A stretch of 64,000 nt of DNA from Hypericum androsaemum (taxonomy: Eukaryota > Streptophyta > Magnoliopsida > Malpighiales > Hypericaceae). Positions within the stretch are counted from its first letter, which is position 1. Every line of letters begins with the position of its first letter. The notes under the pieces are model-generated. The model saw nothing but the letters and a program-made list of their open reading frames with translations, was not told the DNA's origin and made no database searches. A program made the position numbers and the translations under genes. Of this stretch, positions 12,152-24,696 are shown piece after piece. Where the stretch lies: positions 1,719,001 to 1,783,000 of the forward strand of contig OZ023197.1 of assembly GCA_963995505.1 (NCBI GenBank), given 5' to 3'.

Positions 12152-13202
12152 ACCCTCTACCAAGAAACGTGATACACAACGTTGATGTGGACAATCACGA
12201 CCCGAATACATTGATTGGTACGTCTTTTTATTAAGTTTGTAATTATCTCCTACATTTCGTATTGAATTGCATGCACAAATTATCTCGGTTGAAAATTGAT
12301 TCACCTACGTGTCCCAAAATCAATTGAAAGTTATCAAGTCTTCAAAAAACAATAGATCTTAATATGGTGTGCACTCGCAGGTGAATATTCCACAATTCTT
12401 GCAGCCAATAATTCATTCTCTTTTAAAAAATTTCAACATCTCTACGAAAAAATTATTCCATTTAATATTGAATCAGACATAAATGCATGAATAATTTTGT
12501 GTTTATCCACATATTTGTTACATGTGTGTTCTTGTCGTTTGTTTTTTATGGAAATCATAGAGGTTGACTTTAAGCTTATTTTGTGAATTAATTGCTATAA
12601 CTTGCCTAATCATTAGCCAAAATCCTATGAAAAAAAGAGAAATTAGTTAGTTTCGCTTAGAATATATACTTTTAATTGAATAATTTTACCAATATGTCAA
12701 TTCATTATATTTTAAGTATAACAAAATTTTGGTTTAACAATTCCACTAAACTATAAAAAAATTGTTTAAAGTCATAAAACTAGAGTGAGTGACTTAAGCC
12801 ATAGCTTTCAAGCTGCACGACAAGGGGCCGAAGCTTCGGCCCTCACCCAGGTCCTCCCGGACGAGCTCTCGTGCCATCGACTACTCATTTTGCCCCCTAG
12901 AAAACAGTATGTTATATTTGCATTTATTTTCAAAGATGATAATGGTCTTATCTATATATATTTCAATAGTTACATTGATGTTATTCATATTTATGGTACT
13001 TTGAATAGCATTTTTTTAGCCAAAATCCAAACAGCAACAGCTTAGAATAACATCTAGCAAAGTCAGCCTCTCAAGTATTCATGCTTGGAACAACAACCCA
13101 TCAGCATCCAAACAGTCAGTCACGCACAGTTCGACATCTAGAAAGCAAAGAAGTTCAAAATCCAGTTTACCAACAGATCTAGCTATAATAGATGCCTCAG
13201 TA
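12152..13202. other. AT-rich intergenic DNA
   Basis: No gene is supported. About 12800-12960 shows patchy similarity to 14650-14890 (GAGCTCTC, CATTTATTTTCAAAGATGAT), a pair of old diverged repeats of unknown type. The 16 bases AATAGATGCCTCAGTA at 13187-13202 are the left target-site copy of the LINE insertion that follows. Confidence 0.5.
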
Positions 13203-13952
13203 CTCGTGTAGGTGCTGAAGACGAAATCATTTGGATTTACGACAAAAATAACGGCTTTAGCACTAGATCACTTCGAAATAAACTCCACGGTGATCAATTG
13301 ACGTCCAGGCAACTAGAATCGGCCCGGGTTTGGAATGGTTTGCTTCCATACAAGGTGGAGGCTTTCCTTTGGATCTTGCTCCAAGGAAAACTGCCAACAC
13401 GTGAAAACTTAATCAGGATGAACAGGCTTGAAGCTTGGGATATTATCTGTCCTTTGTGTAAAATTTACGATGAGTCGGATGCTCACCTCTTCCTCCATTG
13501 TAGTGTCTCTTGGTAGATTTGAAATTTGCTTGCTAAGAGAATAGGCGTTACTTGGTGCACGAGTAGAAATGTCCTCTCATTCTTTTCGAACTGGAGGAGA
13601 CTTGTCAGGAGAGGTATGTTAGAGAAGGTCTGGTATACCCTCTTCGGGACAACCATGTTGGACATCTGGAATATGAGAAATCACATTATTTTTTACAGTG
13701 CCAAGTGTGATCGAGAGCTTCTTTTACATTCCATCCTCTTTCAGGTTAGAGAGTGGTTAATTTGGTCTGGGTCTACTAGAGATATTCACGGTCAAGACCT
13801 TTTAATGTACTTAGATTCTCTTATTCCGGATGGATAGTAGTAGTTTATATCCTTGAGCCTGTTCAGGGGGTCGAGATCATCTTTGATTTCTATTGTTCCT
13901 GTACATTTGTACATAATTCTGTTTTATAATATCAGTTACTTATAAATAAAAA
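13203..13952 (+). mobile_element. 5'-truncated LINE 3' end (zf-RVT region), with TSD and poly(A)
   Basis: One reading frame runs from about 13214 to 13837 and resembles the C-terminal zinc-binding zf-RVT region of plant non-LTR retrotransposons. It has the typical phrase VWNGLLPYKVEAFLW, then CPLC followed by HLFLHC. Two in-frame stops near 13514-13522 break it. A short 3' tail ends in ATAAATAAAAAAA. The segment is flanked by a 16-bp target-site duplication, AATAGATGCCTCAGTA (13187-13202) and AATAGATGCCTCGGTA (13953-13968), with one mismatch. Truncation at the 5' end, an A-rich tail and a long duplication are what target-primed reverse transcription leaves. Confidence 0.88.
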
Positions 13953-13968
13953 AATAGATGCCTCGGTA

Positions 13969-15135
13969 ATGATTCCTTATGAGTATATGTATGACTATCT
14001 AATTTTAATGAATACTATAATATTGGAAACAATAATATTTTTATTTGTAATATATCATCTTTTTAAAATGTTTCACCAATATACATTGGATGAGCGTCAT
14101 CGACGACCAAGGAGGGTATTGAGAAAAACCAAGAAGTAGCCTAGCCACGATTGAGACATCCCAGAGGGGTCTCAAATCAATGAGGCCCACGGCTCTCACC
14201 TCCAAGTCATAAACTAGGGTCATCGAAGGCCCTAACTAAGGTCATCACGTCGTTCGCCAACGTTCCTATCGACCGCCGGTACTTGGTCGCTCACCACTCC
14301 TGGTGTCGCCCGACAGGTCCGTGATGGAACAATCTTATTGCGTAAGTTATCCACCGAAAGTGGTGTTATTTGATGTCGTATAAAGTAATCTGTCCCATCG
14401 CAAGAACATTGCATGCCCCGAAAAACAAGTTCAACCTTTCCCAAACTCTTGTAACCCCACTAAAATATCTTAGGCATTTCATGCTTTATATGACGAGATC
14501 TGTAAGATTGGATACCAGTTGCCCCTTTATAGAGCCATATAAAAATTCCAAATCAATTAATTATAAGCCGAAATGACTTGCAACACGGATACCATTTATA
14601 CCCAATTAACCAAAACTTCGATGCTAAATAAAGGAATAGCATTAATTCTTCTATCTCCCCGTTCCTCATCCAGGCTCTCCAGGAGGAGCTCTCCCATCGG
14701 CGACTGCTCCTTCCGGCCCCCCCCCCCCCCCCCCCCCCAAAATGATACATTATATTTGTAATATATATTTTTTAATTATAAATAAACAATTTTGTTCAAT
14801 GAGGGCATGTTATTGTTTATATAATTTATAAAATATTGTAACATCCCATTTATTTTCAAAGATGATAACAATCTTATCTATATGGTTAATTGCACATGTC
14901 AATGTTTATTTTCATAAAGGAATTAAATAGTCATACATATAAGGAATCTTGAAAAAAAAGGCATCCCCTTAGTAGTTAAATCGAGCAGATCAGAAGGTTT
15001 GAGATTAGTAGTTTCAAAGAAAAGATTGTCGTGCATCATAAATTTTCAGCATCCAAATATTATGATCCACGTCTTTCGGCAATGTGTCCCGAGCAATTAT
15101 TTTAATGAGTTTTCTAATTGTGTCGAATTCATTTG
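13969..15135. other. Intergenic DNA with a 22-bp poly-C tract
   Basis: No gene recognised. A run of 22 cytosines occupies 14717-14738. The flanks of the tract resemble 12840-12960. The rest is AT-rich. Confidence 0.5.
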
Positions 15136-18100
15136 TGTACAATTAAAAATTATTTATTAATTCTATTAAAGATGTTCTCATAGACTTGAACTCTATTACT
15201 GATATAAGAGTCATATTTTGGTTATGGTAATTAGTTTAATCTCAACCGTTCATTGAGAGCTTGATGGACGCGCCCGATTGATTCTAGGTATATAGCTTGG
15301 TCGTCTATAAAAAGATGCTAATGTTATCCATCAATGGGTGTTACTAATGATAGGAAAGAGAGAGAAACCAAGCTATGGCTACAATGAAGATTTCGACTAC
15401 GAGGACATCAAGGTTTTTCTTCATTAACCAATCTTCTGCTTTTTATTTATGTAATTAATTTTACATGTGGTATCAAGAGCTTGTGTTCTCTATGGATTAG
15501 TTTTGAATTTTATTTTTGTGCATGAATGTTACGTTCAAAAGTTTTGCTCAGATTAGGCTATGGTTCATACAAATTCATGTCTAGAGTATTAGATCGAAAC
15601 ACACAGAAAACCCTAGGATCAAAGTGCAACCAGCCGCCTTTGCTGACAACTTAACTGCGAGGACTAAATTGCATAACTCGCGGAAACTTAGTGACCTAAC
15701 CGTAATACATTAGCCTGGTCTTATCGGAAGGACTTAAGTGAAAAATGTGCGGGGATTAGGTGACTTGATCGTAATAAGTCTGTCTGCTATTGGATTATTG
15801 ATTTCCTGGCCGAGGGACTAAACCGCAAAACACGCAAAAGTTTAAGGATCTAATTGTAATATGTCGTTTTGGCTTTAGATTTCCCAGTAATCTTCTTTTC
15901 CGCTGTTTCTCGTTTGTTCATGGTTTCTCTTTTCTTTGTAAAACAAAACTGAAAATCCAGATCATAAGAGACGCTCCTCTCGTTCCAAATTTAAGCCGAT
16001 AATCGTTTTCTTTCTGGGCCTCGTCCAGCCGTGAGCGAGAAAACAAGGGAGGGAAAAAGACGACCACATAATGGAAAGTGGTTGACGGCAGAACGGTAGA
16101 CCGAGAGGGCATAAATGATTTATAGTTAATTAAAGTTATTGAGCTTCAATGATTTTTGCTCTATAATGAAAATATAGGCCTAATAAAATGGACCTCTAAT
16201 TGCGTCAATTAGAAAAGGGTGATTGGACATAAAAGAATTAGGTCGAAAAACTGGGTGTGTGAAAGATGGAATAACTTTGGCTTATTAATTTGTGCCCAAA
16301 AGTATTGGTCTGGATGGTATAAATTTTTTTTATAGCCTTAATCGGTAATCAAGTTTAAGTATTTAGCCGAATATTTGTGTTACACTGGGTTTTTAAAGAT
16401 TCAACCCTAATGAATTGGCTAAATAAGTAAGATATCTCTAAAAGGTGGGATTAAAGATAGACATCTTATAAACCTTAAAAATGATTGATTGAATATGTTG
16501 ATTTCTAATTAATCAAAGGGAAGCCTATTGAAGATTTTAATAGCTAATTAGAAATTAACACTTACGGACAACTTATTGATTAAGTATCGTAATTTTGATT
16601 ATGAAAAATGCTCTAAATGTGATGGTTGTTATGCATTCAAAATTATGATGATTGATTATTAAGTTTGATTTACTGAAATGAAACGTAAATCTTACTTGAC
16701 ATTAATGTGTATATATATGTTTTATGCTATGATTTGTTAGTCTTTAAAGTGGCCAAATATCTATGTGATTGCATGTATATATTAGTCTTTTATTCATCAA
16801 TTAATGCAATACCAATTATTGAGATGTGATGGATAAATTGACGTTTGTTATTTATGAGAAAACTGATTCTACCCAAAGGTAGGTCACTATTCTATAAATA
16901 ACAAGCATACAAGTGATAAACTAATATTTTGCTCAGGTGTATATGCATATCCAAAGATAACGTACATCTGATTTGAAATATTTAATGATTCAACAAAAGT
17001 TGTGTATGAATTAATATTTTGGTCAGGTGTATGTGTCTATCCAAGGATAGCATGTATATTTGATTTAAAATATTGAATTCTTCAATAAAATTTTTATATG
17101 GTATTGAATTATGATAGTATGTTATAGTTTCTAACCAAAGGAGGACTATAATATACTCATATTATTTTATTTGAATTCAATTGTGTTAATTTAATTTGAG
17201 CGTGTAATATTTATTGTATTTTCTTGATCGTTGACACATTAATGGGCAATATTTGACCATGAAGTATAATGGTTTGCGTGGTATGCATAAGTGTGTCAAT
17301 GAGATAATCAATTTAGCAGCAAAGCTAATAACATTGAGCATGATTATGAATAATTTCTACTTATCGTACTCTCTTTCTCTTGAACTTTGACCATCAAAAA
17401 GTTAGTAACTTGGTCAGAATGTTAGTTCAAGAGGTTACAAGATTAAAGGTCAATGAGATCATTCTATTAGCTCAATAGTTCAATGAGCTGAGAAAATATA
17501 TAGGCTCAAATCTAAGACATTTATGATGAAAGAGCCAATTTAGGTAGTACAAACTACCAAAAATGGTAAGAAAAGTGATAATTATTATTTCTGTAAATGA
17601 AAGATGTTATCTGAAAAGATTGCCCGGAACTTAAAGTTTGGTAAAAAGATAATAAATTTATTTACATTAACCAAACTTAGTTTGGTACCTTCAAATATTT
17701 GATAGATCTTAGTGGCTCATGTTTCTAATATCATGTAGAGATTTAGTATGATCCAAACTATAAACCCAAATGAAAGATCCCTCCTTCTTAGAAATTGAAT
17801 GAGAATTCTAATGAAGGTATATTGATATATTATATATACTAGATATTGGTCATTATTTAGACCTATTATAGAGTATTTATATACCTTCGGTACTGAGAAT
17901 CTATTTGCTCTTAATTGTTGAAGATCTGTGTGTTAAGTTTGGATTTAGATATTTTCAGTTTATTTAAGAACACAAATCGTATTAGTTTTGGTGTTCTATA
18001 TAATATTTTATATAAGCTGAAACTCAATAATACTTTCTCTAAATTTCTATTTAGTGTTTATAATATTAGAATTAAAAATAACATTGAGTATAAAAGTTCT

Positions 18101-19850
18101 TGTGGCATACATGTTTGGGTCATTTATCCAAGAAATGCGCCATAAGAATTACTCAGCTTCTTGAAATTATACACATTAATTATTGTTGAATATTTTATTG
18201 ACCATCTTTAATGTATAAAAGTAGTTTACCGCCTTTATTGATGATTTTCACATTATAGTTATGTCTATTTACTTCATAAAATGTCTCAAATATTCGGTAT
18301 CTTTGAGGTTCAACTGAATGAAGTAGAAAAGTAATTAGACATGAAAGTAAAAGTTGTAAGGTATAATAAAGGTGATAAATATTATAGCAAACATGACGAA
18401 TATGGTCAATGTTGTGGTCAATTTTTTTTTTAGTTCCTCGGAAAGGCAAAATCTAACTTTAATGGTTTGGAGAATGATGAATAATATAAAGTACTCATCT
18501 CGTAGTGGACATACACTCTCAAACTGCTATGCATAATTGAATATGATTCTTAGTAAAGTTGTTCATTAAACTCCTGAAGAGTTATGGGGAAAAAGGATAC
18601 CTTTTATAAGGCACCTAGATGTTGGGGTTGCCTAGTAGTAATGAGATTGTATAATCCATATGAAAGTAAATTAGATTCTCGTATGGTGGGTGATTATTTA
18701 GTTACCTGGAGAAAATTAAAGGGTACAAAATTTACTGTCTAAGGCCATAGTTCAAGAATTGTTGAAACTAGAAATACAAGGTTATTAAAAAATGGTGAAG
18801 TTAGTGGGAGTAATGAAAATTAAAGGGTACAATTATAGAAGTAGGGGTGAGTGTTAATTTGCCTGTATTGATATTTCTTCCATAATCATACCGCATGTCA
18901 CTCCAAATGTTGAAATACTACAAGTCAAAATGAATGGACATTTGGTTCAGCAAGTACCAAATGAATAAGCTAACTCACCAAACTCGAATGAGCAACAACC
19001 ATATAGAGTAGCATTAAGGTATTCCCAATGGGAATGAAAGTCAGCTATTCAGAATACTTTGTGGTATATTTTCATAAATATAGACGTTATATTAAAGTCC
19101 ATAATCCAGTTTTATTTTTACATGCTATTAAATTATTTGAGTCTAAGAAATAGATGAATGCTATGAAGAAAAGAGTTAAAATCTATAGAAAAGACAATGT
19201 CTGGAATGTCATTGAATTGCCCAAATATTTTAAGAGGCTTGCGTGTAAATGGGTTTTAAGGCCAAGCGTGACCCCAATGGCAATATCAAACGATATAAAG
19301 CTAGACTTGTAACTATGAATTTTACTCAGAAAAGTGGCATATATTATAGTGAGACTTTTTTGCCAGTCTCTAATAAAGACTATTTAAGAATAATTATAGC
19401 ATTGATGACTCATTATGGTCTGGAGTTACAATAAATGAATGTGAAAAATAGTCTTTCTTAATGGGGCCTTGGAGAGGAAAATTATATGAATCAACCTGAA
19501 GGTTGAAGGTTGAAAGAAAAGGAATGATTGGTGTGTAAACTTAAGATGTCAATATATGGGCTTAGATTTGCTTCATGACAAACGTATCCTAATATTCACG
19601 ATATTAGTATATCTTTTGGTGTTAAAGAGAATATTGTTGATCGATGTGTATACCAAAACGTCAGTGGGATCAAATTTTGTTAAGTCTTATATTATTTTGC
19701 TAGCTATAAATAATTTAGGAACTTTATGTGTGACTATAAATTTTATCTTAGTAAATTTGAGATGAATGATTGAGGTGACGCATCCAATGTGATTGGAATA
19801 TAATATTCCATAATAGTTCACAAGTTTGCTATAATTATCAACAAAATAAA
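15136..19850 (+). mobile_element. Degenerate copia retrotransposon A, plus orientation
   Basis: The 5' LTR is about 15136-15465 with TGTAC...TTACA ends and a TATA box (TATAAAAAG, 15306-15314). It is followed by a tRNA-Met-type primer-binding site, TGGTATCAAGAGC, at 15468-15480. A leader with three degenerate repeats of about 75-85 bp lies at 15655-15860, and another pair of repeats at about 16922 and 17012. Reverse transcriptase remains are clearest at 19245-19440, where RYKARLVTMNFTQK and ETFLPVSNKDYLRI match copia RT. Stops and frameshifts are frequent, and no intact 3' LTR is present. Its internal part is repeated in inverted orientation in element B. Confidence 0.85.
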
Positions 19851-19862
19851 ATTTAATCTCAT

Positions 19863-20202
19863 TAAAGTCCACAATCATAATGTCATCATATGGTAAGCTA
19901 CTAAATGCGATATAAGAGTCCCATTATGGTTATGGTTATTAGAAATAATCGGGCGCGTCCATCAAGCTCCCAATGGACGGTTGAGATTAAATTAATAACC
20001 ATAACCATAATAGGACTCTTATATCAGTAATAAAGTCCAACTCTATGAGAGCATCTTTAATAGAATTAATAAATCATTCTTACATTCTTCCACTAGGCTC
20101 GAATATCGGTTATAGTATAACATAAGTTGCACAACATAAGTAATCTCAACTTAAAGTCCACAATCATAATGTCATAATATGGTAAGCTACTAAATGTGAG
20201 CT
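19863..20202. repeat. Junction of copia elements A and B: direct repeats and a hairpin
   Basis: A direct repeat of about 48 bp (core AGTCCACAATCATAATGTCA) lies near 19863-19911 and 20152-20202. Between the copies, about 19912-20027 is a near-perfect hairpin with arms of about 32 bp (ATATAAGAGTCC...TGGTTATGGTTATTA and its complement) around a loop derived from the LTR. Confidence 0.75.
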
Positions 20203-23200
20203 ATAGCGGTTATACATCATTTATAAGACGTACTCCCTTCCATAACCACGATACTAGCAACTCAACATACTAGACCAATAAACGATATATATAACCAATT
20301 ATGGTCCACAATAATATCTCATAGAGACTTTCTTATTTTTCATAAAACTTTAATGTATACACCATTAATAAAACAAGAAAATGATAATGTATTTCAGAAA
20401 TATATCAGTGAGCTCAGAGTGTCAATCACCAAAATATTCAGAACTACAACCAAAAGCCATTCATGATCATATTATTTGGTTGTAATCTTATCTTTAACAG
20501 ATTTACAATCATGAGATCCTTCATCATGTGAATAGTAGACACTATGTTTCTGAATTTTCTCTCATTAACGACAAAATACTTTACTTTCATGTGCTTGACA
20601 TATTAATAGTATTTGTCCTTAAAGAAACATACTACTAAGACAATAAGTTTTCAGCGACTTAATAATGGCGCTGATAACCCAAAGTCCTGAAATGAGTTCC
20701 TTAGTCATAATCCGTTAATAGTGACTTTACAACGCCACCACAATCTTAATTTTCATATTGAGCAGTGCTAATAATAGATTGCTTAGCAATCTTCTATAAT
20801 ATTTCTCCTTTAAAATAGAAATAAGATAAACATGAATCCAAATATCTGACAATATTTAATGTATCGTGATCTATACATGAGTATGTAATATTTAGGAATT
20901 AAATTAATGAGACTAAGTTCCTTTTCGGTAATAATTATAGCAAACATGTGAATTATTATGAAATATTATATTCCAATCGCATTGGATGTTTCACCTCAAT
21001 CACTCATCTCAAAACTTTAATGAGATAAAATCTTTAGTCTCACACAAAGTTCCTAAATTATTTATAGCAAGCAAAATATCATCAACATAAGACTTTACAA
21101 AAATTTGCTCCCACTGAACTTTTGGTATATATATCGATCAACGATATTCTCCTTAACACCAAAAGACATACTAGCATCGTGAACATTAAGATACATTCAT
21201 CATGAAGCAAATATAAGCCTATATATTGACATCTTAAGTCTACACACAAATCATTTCTTTTCTTTCAACCTCAAACCTTTCAAGTTAATTCTATAAATTT
21301 TCTCTTCAAGGTCCCATTAAGAAAGACTATTTTTCACATCCATTTAGTGTAACTCCATATCATAATGAGTCACCAATGCTATAATTATTCTTAAAAAGTC
21401 TTTATTAAAGACTAATAAAAAAGTCTCGCTAAAATCAATACCACTTTTCTGAGTAAAATTCTCGGTTACAAGTCTAACTTTATATCGTTCGACATTGCCA
21501 TTGGGGTCACGCTTGGTCTTGAAGACCCATTAACGCGCAAGCCTCTTAAGCATTCGGGGAATTCGACAACATTCCACACTTTGTCTTTTCTATAGATTTT
21601 AACTTTTTCTCTCATAGCATTCATCCATTCCTTAGACTCAAATAATTTAACAGCTTGTGACAACAAAACTGGATTATTGACTTTAATGTCAAAGTCTATA
21701 TTTATGCAAATATACCGCAAAAGCATTCAGAATAGCTAACTTTCTTTTCCATTGAAAATATCTTAATGCTACCATATGTGGTTGTTGCTCATTTGAGTTT
21801 GGTGAGTTGGCTTATTCATTCAGCATTTGTTGAATCAAATGTTCATTCATGTTGACTTGCGTTACATCAATATTTGGAGTGACATGCAGTACAATTATGG
21901 AAGACAATACCAATACAGAAAAATTAACATTCACCCCTACTTCCATAATTGTACCATTTGATTTTCATTACTCCCACTAACTTTACCACTTTCTATGAAC
22001 CTTGCATTTTCAGTTTTAACAATTATCGAACTATGGCTTAGACAGTAAAATTTATACCCTTTAAATTTCTCTAGGTAAATAAATAATCACCCACCGTTCG
22101 AGAATCTAATTTACTTTCATATGTGTTATACAATCTCATTACCACTGGGCAACCCCAATATGCATGTGCCATATATTAGGTATCCTTTTGTCCTACAACT
22201 CATAAGAGTTTTAAGAACAACTTTACTAAGAACCCTATTCAATCATGTACATCAATTAGAGAGTGTATGTCCACTACGAGATGGGTACTCATTATTTTTC
22301 TAACCATTAAAGTTTGATTTTTCCTTTATGAGGAACTTTGAAAGCTTACCAAAATATTGACCACTTTCGTCATGTTTGCTGTAATATTCATCACCTCTAT
22401 TGTACCTTTTGATTGTCACTTTCATGTCTAATTATCTTTTCAACTTCATTCAGTTATACCTCAAACCATCGAATGTTTGAGACTTTTGAAGTAAATAGAC
22501 ATAACTATAATGTAAAAATTATCAATAAAGGTGATAATATACTTTCATACATTAAAGATGGTCAATAAAATAGTCAACAATTATCGGTGTGTATAATTTC
22601 AATATGCTGAGTACTTCACGTGGATACTTTCTTGGATACAGACCCAAATATTTATGCCACAAGTGAGACACGCTATTATACTCAATGTTACTTTAATTCC
22701 AACATTATAAATACTAAGTAGAGATTTAGATAAACTATTATTGAGTTTCAGCTTATACAAAGTATTAAAATACCAGAACCAATAAGGTTTGTATTCTTAA
22801 ATAAACTGAAACGTATGAATCCAAACTTAACATAAAAATCACAAATCTCCAACAATTACGAGTAACCAAATTTCCAATACTTAAGGTATATAAATAGTAT
22901 GTAATAGGCCTACGTAATTATCAATGTCTAGTTATAGACATTATATCTATATACCTTCATTAAAACTTTTATTCAATTTCTCAGAAGGAGAGATCTTTCA
23001 TTTGGGTTTGTAGTTTGGATCATACTAAATCTCTATATAATATTGGAACATGAGTAATAGCACTAAGATCCATCAAAGATATGAAGGTACCAAAGTAAGT
23101 TTGGTTATAAATATAGAAAGATGAATTTATTATCTTTCTTTTGGAACCAAACTTTACCTATCGAGTAATCTTATCCGATAACATCTTCCATTTTCATAAA

Positions 23201-23400
23201 TGATGATTATCACATTTCTTACCCTTTTCGGTAGACTGTGCTACCTAAATTGGCCCCTTCATCATAAATATCTTAGATTTGACCATACATATTTTCTCAG
23301 CACATTGAACTATTGAGCTAATAGAATGATCTACAACCTCAAAAATAATACAAATGAGCAAAAGTTGTTTATCTCATTGACATTTTTTTCAACTATGTGA
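19912..23400 (-). mobile_element. Degenerate copia retrotransposon B, minus orientation
   Basis: The same family as element A, reversed. Read on the minus strand, the pol region (21466-21726 encodes PVLLSQAVKLFESKEWMNAM) precedes a purine-rich tract at about 20085-20099 and a truncated 3' LTR, about 20084 down to 19943. That LTR matches the LTR of element A through GAGCTTGATGGACGCGCCCG and then turns into the hairpin. The 5' part is missing beyond about 23400. All reading frames are broken. Confidence 0.82.
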
Positions 23401-23822
23401 ACAAAAATATTTACTTATCAAATAACAAATCACATTTTACAATTAAGTGCAATGAAAAATGCTTATATTAAAGTTATAAAATAATGTTACTTATATTGTA
23501 AATTTATCTATTATGTTTTTGTGACATTCATAAATCACACTATAAATTTTATTGACAGATAGTGTATTTCACAAAAGTAGATTTAAGCTTTCAACAAATG
23601 AGGTACTAATTAATTGCTTTTTTTTATAACTCAACATTTTGCAGTTTTGAAAATCATAGTAACTTGCTAATAGTAACATCCAAATGAACCAAGATCTAAT
23701 TAGCTGTTCGAATTCTAACATCAAAAGTCACCAACATAAAAAAGTAGAAAATCATAATTGTGTACGCATTTACACCAAAAAATAAACCATGGCTACCTTC
23801 ATCAAACACATGTAAATTTAAT
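23401..23822. other. AT-rich intergenic DNA
   Basis: No coding sequence or repeat boundary recognised between the end of copia element B and the 5S-chimeric retrosequence. Confidence 0.4.
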
Positions 23823-23833
23823 GGGCTTGTTGT

Positions 23834-23940
23834 CCAGTGCTAATGCACCGAATCCCACCAGAACTCTGAAATTAAACGCATTTGGGCGAGAGAAGTATTA
23901 GGATGGGTGACCTCCTGGGAAGTCCTCGTATTGTACCCCA
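23834..23940 (+). rRNA. 5S rRNA-derived sequence, 5'-truncated, not a functional gene
   Basis: Nearly colinear with plant 5S rRNA, including the region of the internal promoter (box A/C), but lacking about the first 13-15 bases. It carries several substitutions, for example AAATTAAACGCATTTGGG where plants usually have CAGTTAAGCGTGCTTGGG. It is the 5' end of the retrosequence described for 23836-24683. Confidence 0.85.
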
Positions 23941-24683
23941 CTTTGGGTGGAACCTTAAATTTTAGACACAGGAGAAGCTTGCTGGGGAGGCTGAGCTTGC
24001 TCAGGCGAAAGAGGCTGAACGAGCAAGACAGGAGGCTGAACGAGCAAGAGAGGCAGATGAGCGTGCTCGTGCAGTACGAGAGGCACGCCAACAGTCCTTC
24101 AGTTCTGCCAGAAATAATAAAAGGAATGAGAGGAGGAAGAACTACGCTACACTCCACTCCGCCAGCAGCAAAAGTCTTCTACTCCTAAGAAAAATACGGC
24201 CCTGCTTCTGCTTCTGCTTCTGCTCTTGGATCATCCAAGAAGAAGAAGAATAATAATAAGAAGAAAAACACAACTCTGACTCCTGCTTTTGCCCCTAGAT
24301 CAAAGAAGAAAAATAAGAAGAATGAGAAGAATAATAATAATGGAGCAGAGGAGGGTGCTGCTGGAGCAGAAAGCACAGCCTCGCTAGATGGAGCTCTCTT
24401 AGTCATTTCAGATGATTAGCTTTGTGCTTGGAGTTGTGCTTGGAGCAGAACACATGTAGTGAAGTCATATTCTTTGCAACTTGTAAAGGATGATCAGAAT
24501 TAATAACATTTTGCAATCTTGAAAATTTCCAACATTTTAGGAGTAGCTTATTGACATTGCTTATTGACTACTTCAGTTTGTGCTTTGGCTAGTTAAGCTT
24601 GGAGCTCATTGACTTTTGCTTCTGAAGCTGGCCTGCACAAACCAATATTGGTGAATCTCTCACAAATATTATTAGTAAAAAAA
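23836..24683 (+). pseudogene. Processed retrosequence: 5S rRNA joined to a spliced-looking transcript, poly(A) and 13-bp TSD
   Basis: The segment lies between two identical 13-mers, GGGCTTGTTGTCC, at 23823-23835 and 24684-24696. The left boundary begins within 5S rRNA: 23834-23940 aligns to 5S from about base 14 to its 3' end (CTAATGCACCG, TTGGGCGAGAG, GGATGGGTGACCTCCTGGGA). It then continues into sequence coding a charged Glu/Ala/Arg repeat region (about 23970-24180, EAERARQEAERAREADERA). After a frame change comes a Lys/Asn-rich part ending SLDGALLVISDD and TAG at 24418. About 260 bp of 3'-UTR-like sequence and a run of seven A follow. The protein family is not recognised. Stops and frame changes mark it as dead. 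Confidence 0.8.
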
Positions 24684-24696
24684 GGGCTTGTTGTCC

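Noticed and set aside
14553..14750. Frame with a glycine run
   Set aside because: The glycines come only from the poly-C tract read on the minus strand.
23834..23940. Functional 5S rRNA gene
   Set aside because: The 5' end is missing, there are substitutions, it is a single copy, and it lies inside a TSD-flanked retrosequence.
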